Below are positions 8,124-15,840 of a stretch of DNA of 64,000 nt, one piece after another (position 1 is the first letter of the stretch; the number at the start of each line of letters is the position of its first letter). The DNA is taken from assembly GCA_958296235.1 (NCBI GenBank), contig OY282457.1, forward strand, positions 4,273,338 to 4,337,337, given 5' to 3'. The position numbers were made by a program, and so were the translations under genes. This DNA comes from an uncultured Candidatus Binatia bacterium (GTDB taxonomy: Bacteria; Desulfobacterota; Binatia; Bin18). The notes under the pieces were generated by a model, which did no database searches, was not told the DNA's origin, and saw nothing but the letters and a program-made list of their open reading frames with translations.

Positions 8124-8579
8124 CTAGGCTGCGGCGCGTTTGAGCGGAGTTGTCGCGCGCTCGACCTGTGGAGATGCCGCTTTGCGCTCCGTAGTCCCCC
8201 GGAGAGCAGTCACTTCTTCCCTGAGTGCGCGAATTTCGGCTTGGAGTGCCCGAGTCTCGTTCGCTGACGGTAGCCCCGCCGCTTGGGTCAACCCAGTCAG
8301 AACGGTCCTGGTCAGGGCATTACTGACCTGCTGCCAGCGCAAAAACCCGTCCAGTGTACGCGCGGTCGCCTCTGCAAACTGTGGGGTGCGATACAAGTTA
8401 TCGATGCTCTGGGAGGTCAGCCGGACCATAGCATCATAGCCACCCCAGGCGCTGGTCGTTGTTTCATCATCTGCCAGGCCCAAACCCTGTCGTATGCCAG
8501 CCACAGGCAAGTCGAAGAATAGAGCCTTATATACTTTTATGGCATCCGTCATCATATGCGCGACATTATTCTCTGCCAT
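8124..8579 (-). CDS. Phasin-like protein with C-terminal leucine-zipper coiled coil
   Basis: This protein of about 151 residues has a helical body and a C-terminal heptad region (ALQAEIRALREEVTALRG), followed by a basic Ala-rich tail ending KRAAA. That layout resembles PhaF/PhaM/PhaE-type granule-associated proteins, in which the coiled coil oligomerises and the basic tail can contact DNA. The start is the ATG at 8579, 9 bases after AAGGAG; 8585 is an alternative. Two Crp/Fnr-type palindromes lie upstream and a strong terminator follows. The granule role is inferred from architecture and neighbours. Confidence 0.65.
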   Translation of the reverse strand: MAENNVAHMMTDAIKVYKALFFDLPVAGIRQGLGLADDETTTSAWGGYDAMVRLTSQSIDNLYRTPQFAEATARTLDGFLRWQQVSNALTRTVLTGLTQAAGLPSANETRALQAEIRALREEVTALRGTTERKAASPQVERATTPLKRAAA

Positions 8580-8658
8580 TGCCATTCTCTCCTTCATGTG
8601 TTTCGTGTGAACCTCTTCCACTCTAGGATGATTTCAGGACCCAACCAAGCAAGTCATC

Positions 8659-8672
8659 GTCACCTATGTGAC
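8659..8672. promoter_or_regulatory. TCAC-N4-GTGA operator, first of two before the phasin-like gene
   Basis: GTCACCTATGTGAC is a perfect 5-base-arm palindrome around four bases. It lies 80 bases upstream of the phasin-like start and matches the site in front of the Crp/Fnr gene. Confidence 0.6.
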
Positions 8673-8708
8673 CATCGTTTCTGTTTCTTTGAGATAAACC
8701 CTTCTTTT

Positions 8709-8724
8709 TGTCTCCTGGGTGACA
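8709..8724. promoter_or_regulatory. TGTCtC-N4-GTGACA operator, second of two
   Basis: TGTCTCCTGGGTGACA has one mismatch from the perfect TGTCAC-N4-GTGACA arms. It is 50 bases from the first site, about five helical turns, which would place two bound dimers on the same face. Confidence 0.5.
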
Positions 8725-8943
8725 TCGAAATGACCCTTGCATGAAAAGAGAAGTCAGAGGAATGACGGGGCAAATCAAATGCCAATTTTTGGGGTGGGAA
8801 AATTGTCCGTTTCCTGAGCACCGAGGTGTTGCCTGGGAAACAGAGACCTCCGAGGAGGGATGCGCGTTGCCGTTCGGGGAGCAACGCTTTATAGTGCCCT
8901 TCTCCGGCACGTCCCACGACTCAAGAAAAAAGGAGCAGGAGAA

Positions 8944-9417
8944 ATGACTCACGAGGAAATGGTTCAAGAACTCTGGGACCGGGAACACATCAAAGAGCTG
9001 ACCTACCAATACGGTTTGGCAATCGAGGCCCAGGATGAAGAAAAAATGGCCAATTTGTTCACCGCAGACGGCTCAGTGGATTTCAGTGCCATGGGCCGAG
9101 GTGTGATACAGGGGACAGATGCCATTCAGGAATTTTACCGCTCAACGTGGCCCCTCAAGGTCAAGCCATTTTTCACGAATCATGTCATACATATTCAGGG
9201 AGACTCCGCGACCGGCATCTGTTCGGTTGAGAACCGGGCCACCCGTGGCGACGAGAGCCTCATTGGCGCGGGTCGCCTGCATGACGAGTACGTCAAGGTG
9301 GACGGGCTGTGGAAGTTCAAATCCCGCCGGGTGGATATGTTCTACTTCACTCCCATATCCGAAGGTTGGGCCAAAGCGGATGGTCTCGGGAAATTGGAGG
9401 TCGGGCAAGAATCCTGA
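8944..9417 (+). CDS. SnoaL/NTF2-like domain protein
   Basis: This 157-residue protein has the cone-shaped NTF2-like fold. A helical start (LWDREHIKELTYQYGLAIEA) is followed by the signature KMANLFTADGSVDF, a VIQGTDAIQEFYR helix and later strands with DEYVKVDGLWKFKSRR. Members act as small-molecule isomerases, dehydratases or ring-hydroxylating subunits; none can be chosen here. The start at 8944 follows GGAGCAGGAG. It is divergent from the phasin-like gene. Confidence 0.8.
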   Translation: MTHEEMVQELWDREHIKELTYQYGLAIEAQDEEKMANLFTADGSVDFSAMGRGVIQGTDAIQEFYRSTWPLKVKPFFTNHVIHIQGDSATGICSVENRATRGDESLIGAGRLHDEYVKVDGLWKFKSRRVDMFYFTPISEGWAKADGLGKLEVGQES

Positions 9418-9513
9418 GAACAGCACAACAGAGTTGAATATCGTAGCTGAAGATGCTAGCGAAAAAGGGTAGAGGAAGTTTAGTGAGAGTAACTGTACGA
9501 AGGGAGGCTACAG

Positions 9514-9747
9514 ATGAAGCGTTGGACAATCGTGATGGCGTGCGCCTTGGCCATAGGTCTCGTGAGCGCTCCTGTCGGTGTGTATGCGGACCACCACGGG
9601 ACAGGAGGAACTTCTAGCGACAGCAGCGGTGGCGGCGATGGCGGTGGCGATGGCGGCGGCGACGGTGGCGGCGATGGCGGCGGCGATGGCAACGGTGGTG
9701 GTGCCTGTGGAGGCGATGGGATGGGTAAGAGTGAGGGCTCACACTAA
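9514..9747 (+). CDS. Small exported Gly-Asp repeat protein
   Basis: This 77-residue protein has a clear signal peptide (MKRWTIVMACALAIGLVSA, likely cut after YA near residue 26). The mature part of about 50 residues is His/Ser/Gly rich, with five consecutive GGGD units and one free Cys. The acidic glycine repeats might bind calcium or other cations, but no RTX nonapeptide consensus is present. GAAGGGAGG precedes the ATG and a strong terminator follows, so it is a real short transcription unit. I recognise no family. Confidence 0.6.
   Translation: MKRWTIVMACALAIGLVSAPVGVYADHHGTGGTSSDSSGGGDGGGDGGGDGGGDGGGDGNGGGACGGDGMGKSEGSH
9625..9705 (+). repeat. 12-base repeat encoding GGGD units
   Basis: Tandem copies of a GGCGGCGATGGC-like unit, mostly 12 bases with third-position variation, lie within the exported protein gene. 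Unit number could vary by slippage. Confidence 0.7.
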
Positions 9748-9790
9748 GCCCTTGGACCTTGCATCTCTCACATAAGTAGATAATTCGGAA

Positions 9791-9823
9791 CGGGGCGTTC
9801 TTCTGAAGAACGCCCCGTTTTTT
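9791..9823 (+). terminator. Intrinsic terminator
   Basis: CGGGGCGTTCTT pairs perfectly with AAGAACGCCCCG over a 3-base loop, followed by six T. It ends the transcript of the Gly-Asp repeat protein. Confidence 0.9.
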
Positions 9824-9911
9824 ATGCGGGAACCCCACCCATAGAAGATATCTTTTTCCAGCCCCATTCTAATGCTAGGCTAAGAAGCGTCTCCACGCTG
9901 GGAGAAGAACA

Positions 9912-10229
9912 ATGGGTCGGACCCCACTGAAGAGCGCTTTCTTTTCGGACACCACATCGGCCGATATCCAACGTGAAAAAAATCGGGCCCGTGAACTGCG
10001 CCGCTCAGCCTGGTGGAAGCGGAAACGCGCGAGTGGGGTGTGCTACTACTGTCAGCAGCAGTTTCCACCTGCGGAACTCACTATGGATCATCTTGTGCCT
10101 CTCGTCCGGGGTGGGAGGTCAACCAAAGGCAACCTTGTTGCTGCGTGTAAAGACTGCAATAGCAAAAAGAAGTATGCTCTCCCCTGGGAATGGGAAATCG
10201 AGCAAATGCAGTCTCCGCCTCATGAGTGA
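9912..10229 (+). CDS. HNH endonuclease
   Basis: This 105-residue protein has one HNH/McrA-type nuclease domain. CYYCQ and CKDCN supply the structural zinc cysteines, TMDHLVPLVRGG is the first active-site strand with the catalytic His, and KGNLVAACKDCNSKK provides the N and following helix. The length is that of stand-alone HNH proteins. It has no restriction or phage partner nearby. GGGAGAAG lies before the ATG. Confidence 0.9.
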   Translation: MGRTPLKSAFFSDTTSADIQREKNRARELRRSAWWKRKRASGVCYYCQQQFPPAELTMDHLVPLVRGGRSTKGNLVAACKDCNSKKKYALPWEWEIEQMQSPPHE

Positions 10230-10236
10230 GGAGTCA

Positions 10237-10620
10237 TCAGCGGACCTCGATTTCGAGGGCGTGGCCCGTTTGCCGCACAGCATAGGTCCGAACCGGCTTG
10301 CGAGCGGGGCCACGCAGGACTGCCCCGGTTTTCAGATCAAAGCGGGCGGCGTGGGCTCGGCATATAAGGGTGTGACCCGTCAGGCTTCCGCTCGACAGCG
10401 GAACCCGATTGTGCGGACAGGCATTATGCAGCGCATAGACCTCTTCGCCCAGCCGAAAAACCACAATTTTTCTTCCGGCGATGACCACCGGCTGACCCTG
10501 GCCGTCGGGAAAATCGTCCAACGCGCCGAGTGGAACCCAGACCGGCGGCGGTGGGGGCAGGGGAGCTGAGAACAGGGAGGGGAAGAGGCGGTGAAGAATT
10601 GTCTGACGCCGGCTCAACAT
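10237..10620 (-). CDS. Rieske [2Fe-2S] ferredoxin-like protein
   Basis: This 127-residue protein carries a single Rieske domain. The cluster ligands are Cys-x-His in NACPHNRVPL and Cys-x-x-His in LICRAHAARFD, with the usual GEEVYALHN before and KTGAVLRGP after. It is probably a soluble electron carrier for an oxygenase. It lies 42 bases downstream of the amidohydrolase on the same strand, so the two are likely co-transcribed. The N-terminus is basic and proline-rich without a convincing signal peptide. Confidence 0.9.
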   Translation of the reverse strand: MLSRRQTILHRLFPSLFSAPLPPPPPVWVPLGALDDFPDGQGQPVVIAGRKIVVFRLGEEVYALHNACPHNRVPLSSGSLTGHTLICRAHAARFDLKTGAVLRGPARKPVRTYAVRQTGHALEIEVR

Positions 10621-10662
10621 CGCCCCCAGTCCTTAACCCCGAGCCCCTACCTTCTCTCAGTT

Positions 10663-11787
10663 CTACTCCGCCGGAAAACCATACAGCCTGACACAGTTAT
10701 CGTGCACGATCCTGCGGGTATCGTCTTCTGGAATAGCCGCAAAATTATTCGCCACCTGCTGGCGCGAAAACGGCCACACCCCTTCGGTGTGCGGGTAATC
10801 CGAGCCCCACATCAGATTCTCGACGCCCATCAACTCGCGGGTGAGCACCCCGGCGCGATCGTCCTCAAACGTGGCATAAAACTGACGGTGGAAGTAGGTG
10901 CTTGGCCGCTCAGGCAAACGTGGCTCCATCCAGCCCTTATGGTCCTGCCACCAGTGATCCATAAAGCCTAGCGCCGCCCCAATCCAGCCGATCCCGCTTT
11001 CGACCAGGGCCCACTTCAGCTTGGGGAAGCGGACCGGAGCGCCTCCCCAAATAAGCTGCTGCAAGGTATCGTTCATCTCAAACTTCACAATACCGATAAT
11101 GATGCCACCGGCACCCGGACCGTGGGCCCGGCCAAACGGGTCGCGACCGCCAATGTGGATGCTGGCAATCAGGTTCATGTCCTGCAGCGCGGCCCACAGC
11201 GGATCCCAGTCGGGTAGATTATACGGACGGTCGTCCACCCAGGCCGGCAGCATTACGCTGACGAGACCCAATGCAGCGCAGCGTTCCGTTTCCGCAATGG
11301 CCCATTCAATCGGACCCCGACACGGCACCATGCCCACACCTTTGAGACGACCCGGATGGGCCGAACAATAGTCCGCCAGCCAGTCGTTATACGCCCGGCA
11401 GCAGGCGTACAGGTATTCGGCATCCGGGGCGCGCACGAGCGTCAGCCCCACCCCCGGATAGATGACCTCCCCGGCCACCCCATCCATGTCCTGGTCTTTC
11501 AGCCGTTCGTGCGGGTCCCAACTCCCCGGACGATTATCCGAGTACCGAAAGCCCTTCGGGGAAGGAATATCCATGCCCTGGGCCTTGAGGTCCTGCATCG
11601 GACCCTCAAAGGCCAGAGGCCGCGGCCGCAGGCCGTCAATGACAATATAATCGCCGCTCTCGTCCAGGGCCTCAATGCGCGGCGCGCGCTCCCGCCACTT
11701 TTTGTCCATCCGAGTCAGCCACAGGTCTGCCGGCTCCACAATATGAGAGTCGGCTGAGAGGAGGCGTTGCGTATACGGCTCGGTCAT
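10663..11787 (-). CDS. Amidohydrolase_2-family metal-dependent hydrolase
   Basis: This 374-residue TIM-barrel hydrolase is of the amidohydrolase_2 (ACMSD-like decarboxylase/hydrolase) family. SADSHIVEP is a shortened DxH metal motif at the N-terminus, SIHIGGRDPFG lies at the middle metal histidine, and LMWGSDYPHTEGVWPFS carries the final aspartate and the family's GSDYPH signature. Such enzymes act on ring-derived acids or amides. It sits between a glyoxalase-like gene and the Rieske gene on the same strand, which points to aromatic or cyclic compound breakdown (inference). Confidence 0.85.
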   Translation of the reverse strand: MTEPYTQRLLSADSHIVEPADLWLTRMDKKWRERAPRIEALDESGDYIVIDGLRPRPLAFEGPMQDLKAQGMDIPSPKGFRYSDNRPGSWDPHERLKDQDMDGVAGEVIYPGVGLTLVRAPDAEYLYACCRAYNDWLADYCSAHPGRLKGVGMVPCRGPIEWAIAETERCAALGLVSVMLPAWVDDRPYNLPDWDPLWAALQDMNLIASIHIGGRDPFGRAHGPGAGGIIIGIVKFEMNDTLQQLIWGGAPVRFPKLKWALVESGIGWIGAALGFMDHWWQDHKGWMEPRLPERPSTYFHRQFYATFEDDRAGVLTRELMGVENLMWGSDYPHTEGVWPFSRQQVANNFAAIPEDDTRRIVHDNCVRLYGFPAE

Positions 11788-11805
11788 ATCTTCACTCCGT
11801 CTGCC

Positions 11806-12354
11806 TTACTTCCTGGAAGCAGCCGACTTTTTCGCCGTCGTCCTCTTTTTTGCCGTCGTTCGCTGCTTGGCGGCCGTCCGTTTTGCCGATGCGGTTCGTT
11901 TTCTCGCGGGCTTAAGCGCAACCTTATTGCAGGTACACGTCCCGACCTGATGCAGCTCGATAATATTATCAAAGGGGTCGCGGACAAATACCTGATCCGA
12001 ATTCTGGCCGACGAGGCCCTGAATGCCCCAATACCAGATGCCGCGTTTATCGAGTTCTTGCCGCGCGGCCTGAATGTCTTTGACCGCCAGGGCCACGTGG
12101 GGCAGGGTCGGGTCTTCTTTTTTGGAGCGGGCCATCGGTGACTTGCCTTTGGCGCCCATCAGATGAATCTGGGTGGTGTTTTTCCCCTCACCCACATACA
12201 TCCAAAAACCGGGAATGGATGCAATATCCGGTCGAGCCGGGTCTGTGTCCAAACCCAGCACGCCGGCATAAAACTCCCGCGCTTTTTCCGCATCCTTTTG
12301 GGTGTTGCCAATCCGAATCCCGTGATGGTGGAGTTCAACAACTTCAATCGCCAT
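11806..12354 (-). CDS. Glyoxalase/VOC protein with histone H1-like basic tail
   Basis: This 182-residue protein has two parts. Residues 1-130 are a vicinal-oxygen-chelate domain: VVELHHHGIRIGN supplies the first metal His, TQIHLMG and PHVALAVKD follow, and FVRDPFDNIIELHQ carries the last Glu. From about residue 140 there is a tail of nearly 40 residues made of Lys/Arg, Ala and Thr (KRTASAKRTAAKQRTTAKK type), like histone H1-like tails. The tail is absent from ordinary glyoxalases. The start has AAGGAGGG before it. It leads the operon with the amidohydrolase and Rieske genes. Confidence 0.8.
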   Translation of the reverse strand: MAIEVVELHHHGIRIGNTQKDAEKAREFYAGVLGLDTDPARPDIASIPGFWMYVGEGKNTTQIHLMGAKGKSPMARSKKEDPTLPHVALAVKDIQAARQELDKRGIWYWGIQGLVGQNSDQVFVRDPFDNIIELHQVGTCTCNKVALKPARKRTASAKRTAAKQRTTAKKRTTAKKSAASRK

Positions 12355-12655
12355 GCTCAACCCTCCTTCTTTGAATGAGTAATAATTATTGCCTCTGCTA
12401 TAGCATAAGCGGCAGCACAAGGGAAAAGCGTATTCTCTCACTTGAATGAAGCGGGGAGCTTGAGGAGGCGTGACAACCGGCTAAGGAATAGTGTAGGGTG
12501 CGACTGGAGGGAAGAAGCACGCCTTGCCATATATCATACATAAGGAAACTCTATAAGCCTCGCTTCCCGGCCAGGGTATGACCGGAAGACTGGGGAGCGC
12601 AACAAGGCAAAAGAGTCCCTTTGCTTGTTGCGCGAAAAGGAATACCAAGCCGTCT
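12355..12655. other. Divergent intergenic region
   Basis: These 301 bases separate the VOC gene from the desaturase gene and must hold both promoters. AT-rich stretches near 12375-12410, including a GCTATAGC palindrome, are plausible core promoter parts, but I could not assign -35/-10 pairs with confidence. No RNA gene was seen. Confidence 0.4.
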
Positions 12656-13657
12656 ATGTCTGCACCATTACGCGCGCCACTGCCCGCCCGCCTGGAAATT
12701 GTGAAAAACCCCTGGACGCCGGCCGCAAAACAGCAAGCGCTTGAGCGAGAAGTGCTGGGGCATTATATCGACTATTTCAACCGGGCCATGAAAACGCGCA
12801 ATTGGTCACCGTGGCACGATTTCCCGCTGAAAGAAATGCGTCAGCTCGGGGACCGACTGAGCAAAGAAACGGTCAACCTGCTCGAAGGCTTCCTCGGCGT
12901 GGAAGAATACGTTGCCGACTATGTGATGGCAGGGCTTGAACTCTTTCGCCACAATCGTACCCGGCGGAATATGCAGTTACAGTGGGGGGCAGAAGAAGCG
13001 CGCCACGGCGTTGCCTGGGAAATTGTGTTGCAGCATTCCGGGGTCCGCACCGAGGCGGAAATCCAAGCCTATCTCACTAAGGTGCAGGCAGCGCGGTGGA
13101 AAGTCGAACAGCACCCCGGCCTCGATACGCCGCTCGGAAGCACGGTCTACGCCATGGTTCAGGAGCGTGCGACCTATTTCAATTATCAAGAAATGCGGGC
13201 GCGCATTCGTGAAGAATACAGCCTGCCGGTCGCGCCGACGCTGCAAGAGAAGAAACGTGGCGCTGAGATTGGGGCTTCGGAAGCCTTACGCGTGGTTGGT
13301 CAAGATGAGATCACCCATCATGGTCTCTTTCTGAAAATTGTACAAAGCCATATCAAATACTTCCCGTCGCTGGCGTTCGAGACTTTGAACACTGTCTTCC
13401 GCGGGTTTGAGATGCCGGCCCTGCGCTTTATTCCCAATGCCCGCAGTTATCTGCGTGCGATCTTGCGAACCAAGCTGTACAGCGGTGAGATCCACCGTCA
13501 AAAGGTCCATAACCCGGTCTTGAAAGCCTTAGGGCTGGAGGGCAACGACGCCTTTGAGAAGGCGGTTCAATCCGCCCGCCACCTCCCCGACGATCTGGGG
13601 CCGGATGGTATTACGCTTAGTCGAACAGGCGAGTGGATCGTCGCGTACAGCTCATAA
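12656..13657 (+). CDS. Acyl-ACP desaturase-like di-iron protein
   Basis: This 333-residue helical protein has the six ligands of a stearoyl-ACP desaturase-type di-iron centre: a first Glu in GVEEYVADY, the first ExxH in GAEEARHG, a third Glu in AMVQERATY and the second ExxH in GQDEITHHG. Such enzymes put a double bond into acyl chains using oxygen and ferredoxin. The size matches bacterial DesA-like members. ATG 12656 is chosen because upstream residues look non-coding. It is monocistronic, and the Rieske protein at 10237 is a possible but unproven electron donor. Confidence 0.85.
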   Translation: MSAPLRAPLPARLEIVKNPWTPAAKQQALEREVLGHYIDYFNRAMKTRNWSPWHDFPLKEMRQLGDRLSKETVNLLEGFLGVEEYVADYVMAGLELFRHNRTRRNMQLQWGAEEARHGVAWEIVLQHSGVRTEAEIQAYLTKVQAARWKVEQHPGLDTPLGSTVYAMVQERATYFNYQEMRARIREEYSLPVAPTLQEKKRGAEIGASEALRVVGQDEITHHGLFLKIVQSHIKYFPSLAFETLNTVFRGFEMPALRFIPNARSYLRAILRTKLYSGEIHRQKVHNPVLKALGLEGNDAFEKAVQSARHLPDDLGPDGITLSRTGEWIVAYSS

Positions 13658-13681
13658 TGGGGCAGCTGAAGCCGACGAGTC

Positions 13682-14576
13682 TTAGCGCCGTGCCGCCACT
13701 CCAACGCCAACCAGCACAATGAGCCCGCCAACCAGATGAGGCAACGTTAATGCCTCATCAAGAAAGACATAGGCAATCCCAATGGCCATGACTGGCACAA
13801 GATTGATAAACACGCCCGCCCGGCTCGGCCCCAGGATTGCAACCGCCTGGTAATACCAGAAGTGGGCAAACGTGCCGAGCGTGCTCTGATACGCCACCGC
13901 CAGCCAGGAATCCCAGCGCGTAGCCGCCACCTGCCAGCCCTCCCACTCGGTCAGCCAGCAGGCAATGAGTAAATACGTTGCGCCGGCAATATAGGCATAG
14001 GTCGTTGCCGCCAGTGGAGAAACCGTCTGCATGAGGTGGCGGCCGTAGGTCGTATAGATGCCCCAGGCAAACAGCGTGGCCACAATAATCAGATCGCCCG
14101 GGTTGTACGCGCTGGCGGTAATGACCTGCCACGAGCCCCGCGCAACAATCACCCCAACGCCAACAATGGAGATGACAATGCCCAGCAGCATCCTGGCCGA
14201 CATTCTCTCTCAGGAATAGGGCGGCCAGGAGCGCAATGGCAATCGGCGACGCCGCGTTGAGCAGGGCCGCATTCGTGGCCGTGGTTAAACGCAGCCCCTG
14301 ATAGCTGCCGCCCACAGCCAGCAGATAGCCGGTAAAACCGAGAAAAAGAAAACTGCCGACCAGGCGGGGTGTCCAGTTGACCGGCATTTCTTGCGCGTCG
14401 TTCTGGCGCTGGAGATAGAGAAAGAGAAGCGCCGCGCCAATAGTCAGACGAATGGCCGCAAACGGAAAGGGCGGGATGCTGCGCAGGGCGACTTTCCCGG
14501 TTGGAAACAGACCGGCCCACACCAGGGTCGTCAGAATCATCAGCAGCAGGGCGCGGCGTTGGGGGGATAGGGCCAT
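13682..14576 (-). pseudogene. EamA/DMT-family transporter, frameshifted
   Basis: Two overlapping reading frames together give one ten-helix drug/metabolite transporter. The first runs from ATG 14576 through LLLMILTTLVWAGLFPTGK to ALLAALFLREN. The second resumes as SARMLLGIVISIVGVGVIVA and ends in two EamA-type halves near 13682. The break falls at about 14203-14212 in an AG dinucleotide run (CTGAGAGAGAATG on the coding strand), where a one- or two-base slip would restore the frame. It may be a true recent mutation or an assembly error; the rest of the gene is well preserved. Confidence 0.75.
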
Positions 14577-14624
14577 GTGCGCGCGGAGAAAATTGCAGGT
14601 CGTGTCAAAGCGAGCGGCATGACA

Positions 14625-15647
14625 CTAGCGCAGGGCCGGCATGACCTCTGTGGCAAAGACACGCACGGCCTCTCGATCGTACAGGCCCGGACGCCGCAGA
14701 TTAATAATGAAGTGGGTGACGCCAATATCGATATACGCCTGGAGTTGTGCGCGGATTTCAGCCGGCGTGCCGGCGAGAATCGTCTGGCGTGCTTCCGCCT
14801 CAGTCAGACCTCGCATGGTCATCGCCCGTTGCAGCACCTGTTGGAGAGTTTCGGGGCTCGGATTGAGGTACATCGGGGTCAGATAGGAGCGTTCAATTTC
14901 GCTACAGTCTCGGTTGATGTCTGTACAGTATTGCTCCAGGACCTGATTCTTTTTGGCAAACTGGCTCGGCGAAAGAATCGGCACGTTCCACATTTGGGCA
15001 TAGCGGGCGACAATCGGCAGGGTCAGCTTTTCGCCGATGCCGCCAATCATAATCGGTGGCATCGGTTTTTGCACCGGCTTGGGGACAAACGGCGCGTCAA
15101 CCAGCGAATAATATGTGCCTGTATGTGACGCGGTTGGGTTGGCTTGCCAGAGCGCGGTAATCACCTGTAACGCCTCGTCCAGACGCTGGGAGCGGCCTCT
15201 CATCGTGGAGAACTCGATCCCATACGCTTCGTGCTCACGTTTGAACCAGCCCGAACCAATCCCGAAAATAAGCCGGCCGTTGCTCAGATGGTCAACCGTA
15301 GTCGCCATTTTTGCCAGGATGGAGGGATGGCGAAAGGTATTACTCGTCACCATACAGCCAATCTGGATTTGTGAGGTGGAGACCGCCATTGCCCCGAGCA
15401 GGGTCCAGGACTCCAGCATGGACCCGTCTGACGGACCCACGCTGGGCAGCAGGTGATCGTTCACCCACAAGGTATCGAAGCCCAAAGCTTCGGCTTCCCG
15501 CCACACGTCTTTGAGTTCTTCGACTGTGGTTTGCTGTTGCGCAACTTGCAGGCCAAAGCGAATTTTCGGCTGCTTGTCTTCGGCATGCGCCGGAACGCTC
15601 AAGAGTGCCAGACACGCAGTCACAAGCCAACACAGAGATGTACGCAT
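14625..15647 (-). CDS. Exported luciferase-like (LLM) F420/flavin-dependent oxidoreductase
   Basis: This 340-residue protein starts with a signal peptide (MRTSLCWLVTACLALLSVPA, probable cut after AHA). A complete LLM barrel follows: FDTLWVNDHLLP, TVDHLSNGRLIFGIGSGWFKREHEAYGI and PPIMIGGIGEKLTLPIVARYA. The family uses F420 or FMN. Export is unusual for it, since the cofactor would have to be present outside the cytoplasm. AGGGGG is 8 bases before the ATG at 15647. The EamA transporter lies just downstream on the same strand. Confidence 0.8.
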   Translation of the reverse strand: MRTSLCWLVTACLALLSVPAHAEDKQPKIRFGLQVAQQQTTVEELKDVWREAEALGFDTLWVNDHLLPSVGPSDGSMLESWTLLGAMAVSTSQIQIGCMVTSNTFRHPSILAKMATTVDHLSNGRLIFGIGSGWFKREHEAYGIEFSTMRGRSQRLDEALQVITALWQANPTASHTGTYYSLVDAPFVPKPVQKPMPPIMIGGIGEKLTLPIVARYAQMWNVPILSPSQFAKKNQVLEQYCTDINRDCSEIERSYLTPMYLNPSPETLQQVLQRAMTMRGLTEAEARQTILAGTPAEIRAQLQAYIDIGVTHFIINLRRPGLYDREAVRVFATEVMPALR

Positions 15648-15840
15648 AAGATATCCCCCTCCCTTGGCACGCCTACCAGCTATACCGAGACTGCTCAAGT
15701 TCCTGGCCGTAAGATGGAGGGCGGGGCGTAGCGCGACCTCGCAGGGTAGGATGGCATGTTCCCTGCGCTACGTTCCACGTATCAGGTGACGGCGGCGCTC
15801 TCAGGGCTCGTTTGAGGCGAAGGAGATGCAGGGGAAGAGC

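Noticed and set aside
9625-9705. GGC-rich short repeats as a possible non-coding satellite
   Set aside because: They lie in frame within a gene that has a signal peptide, ribosome site and terminator.
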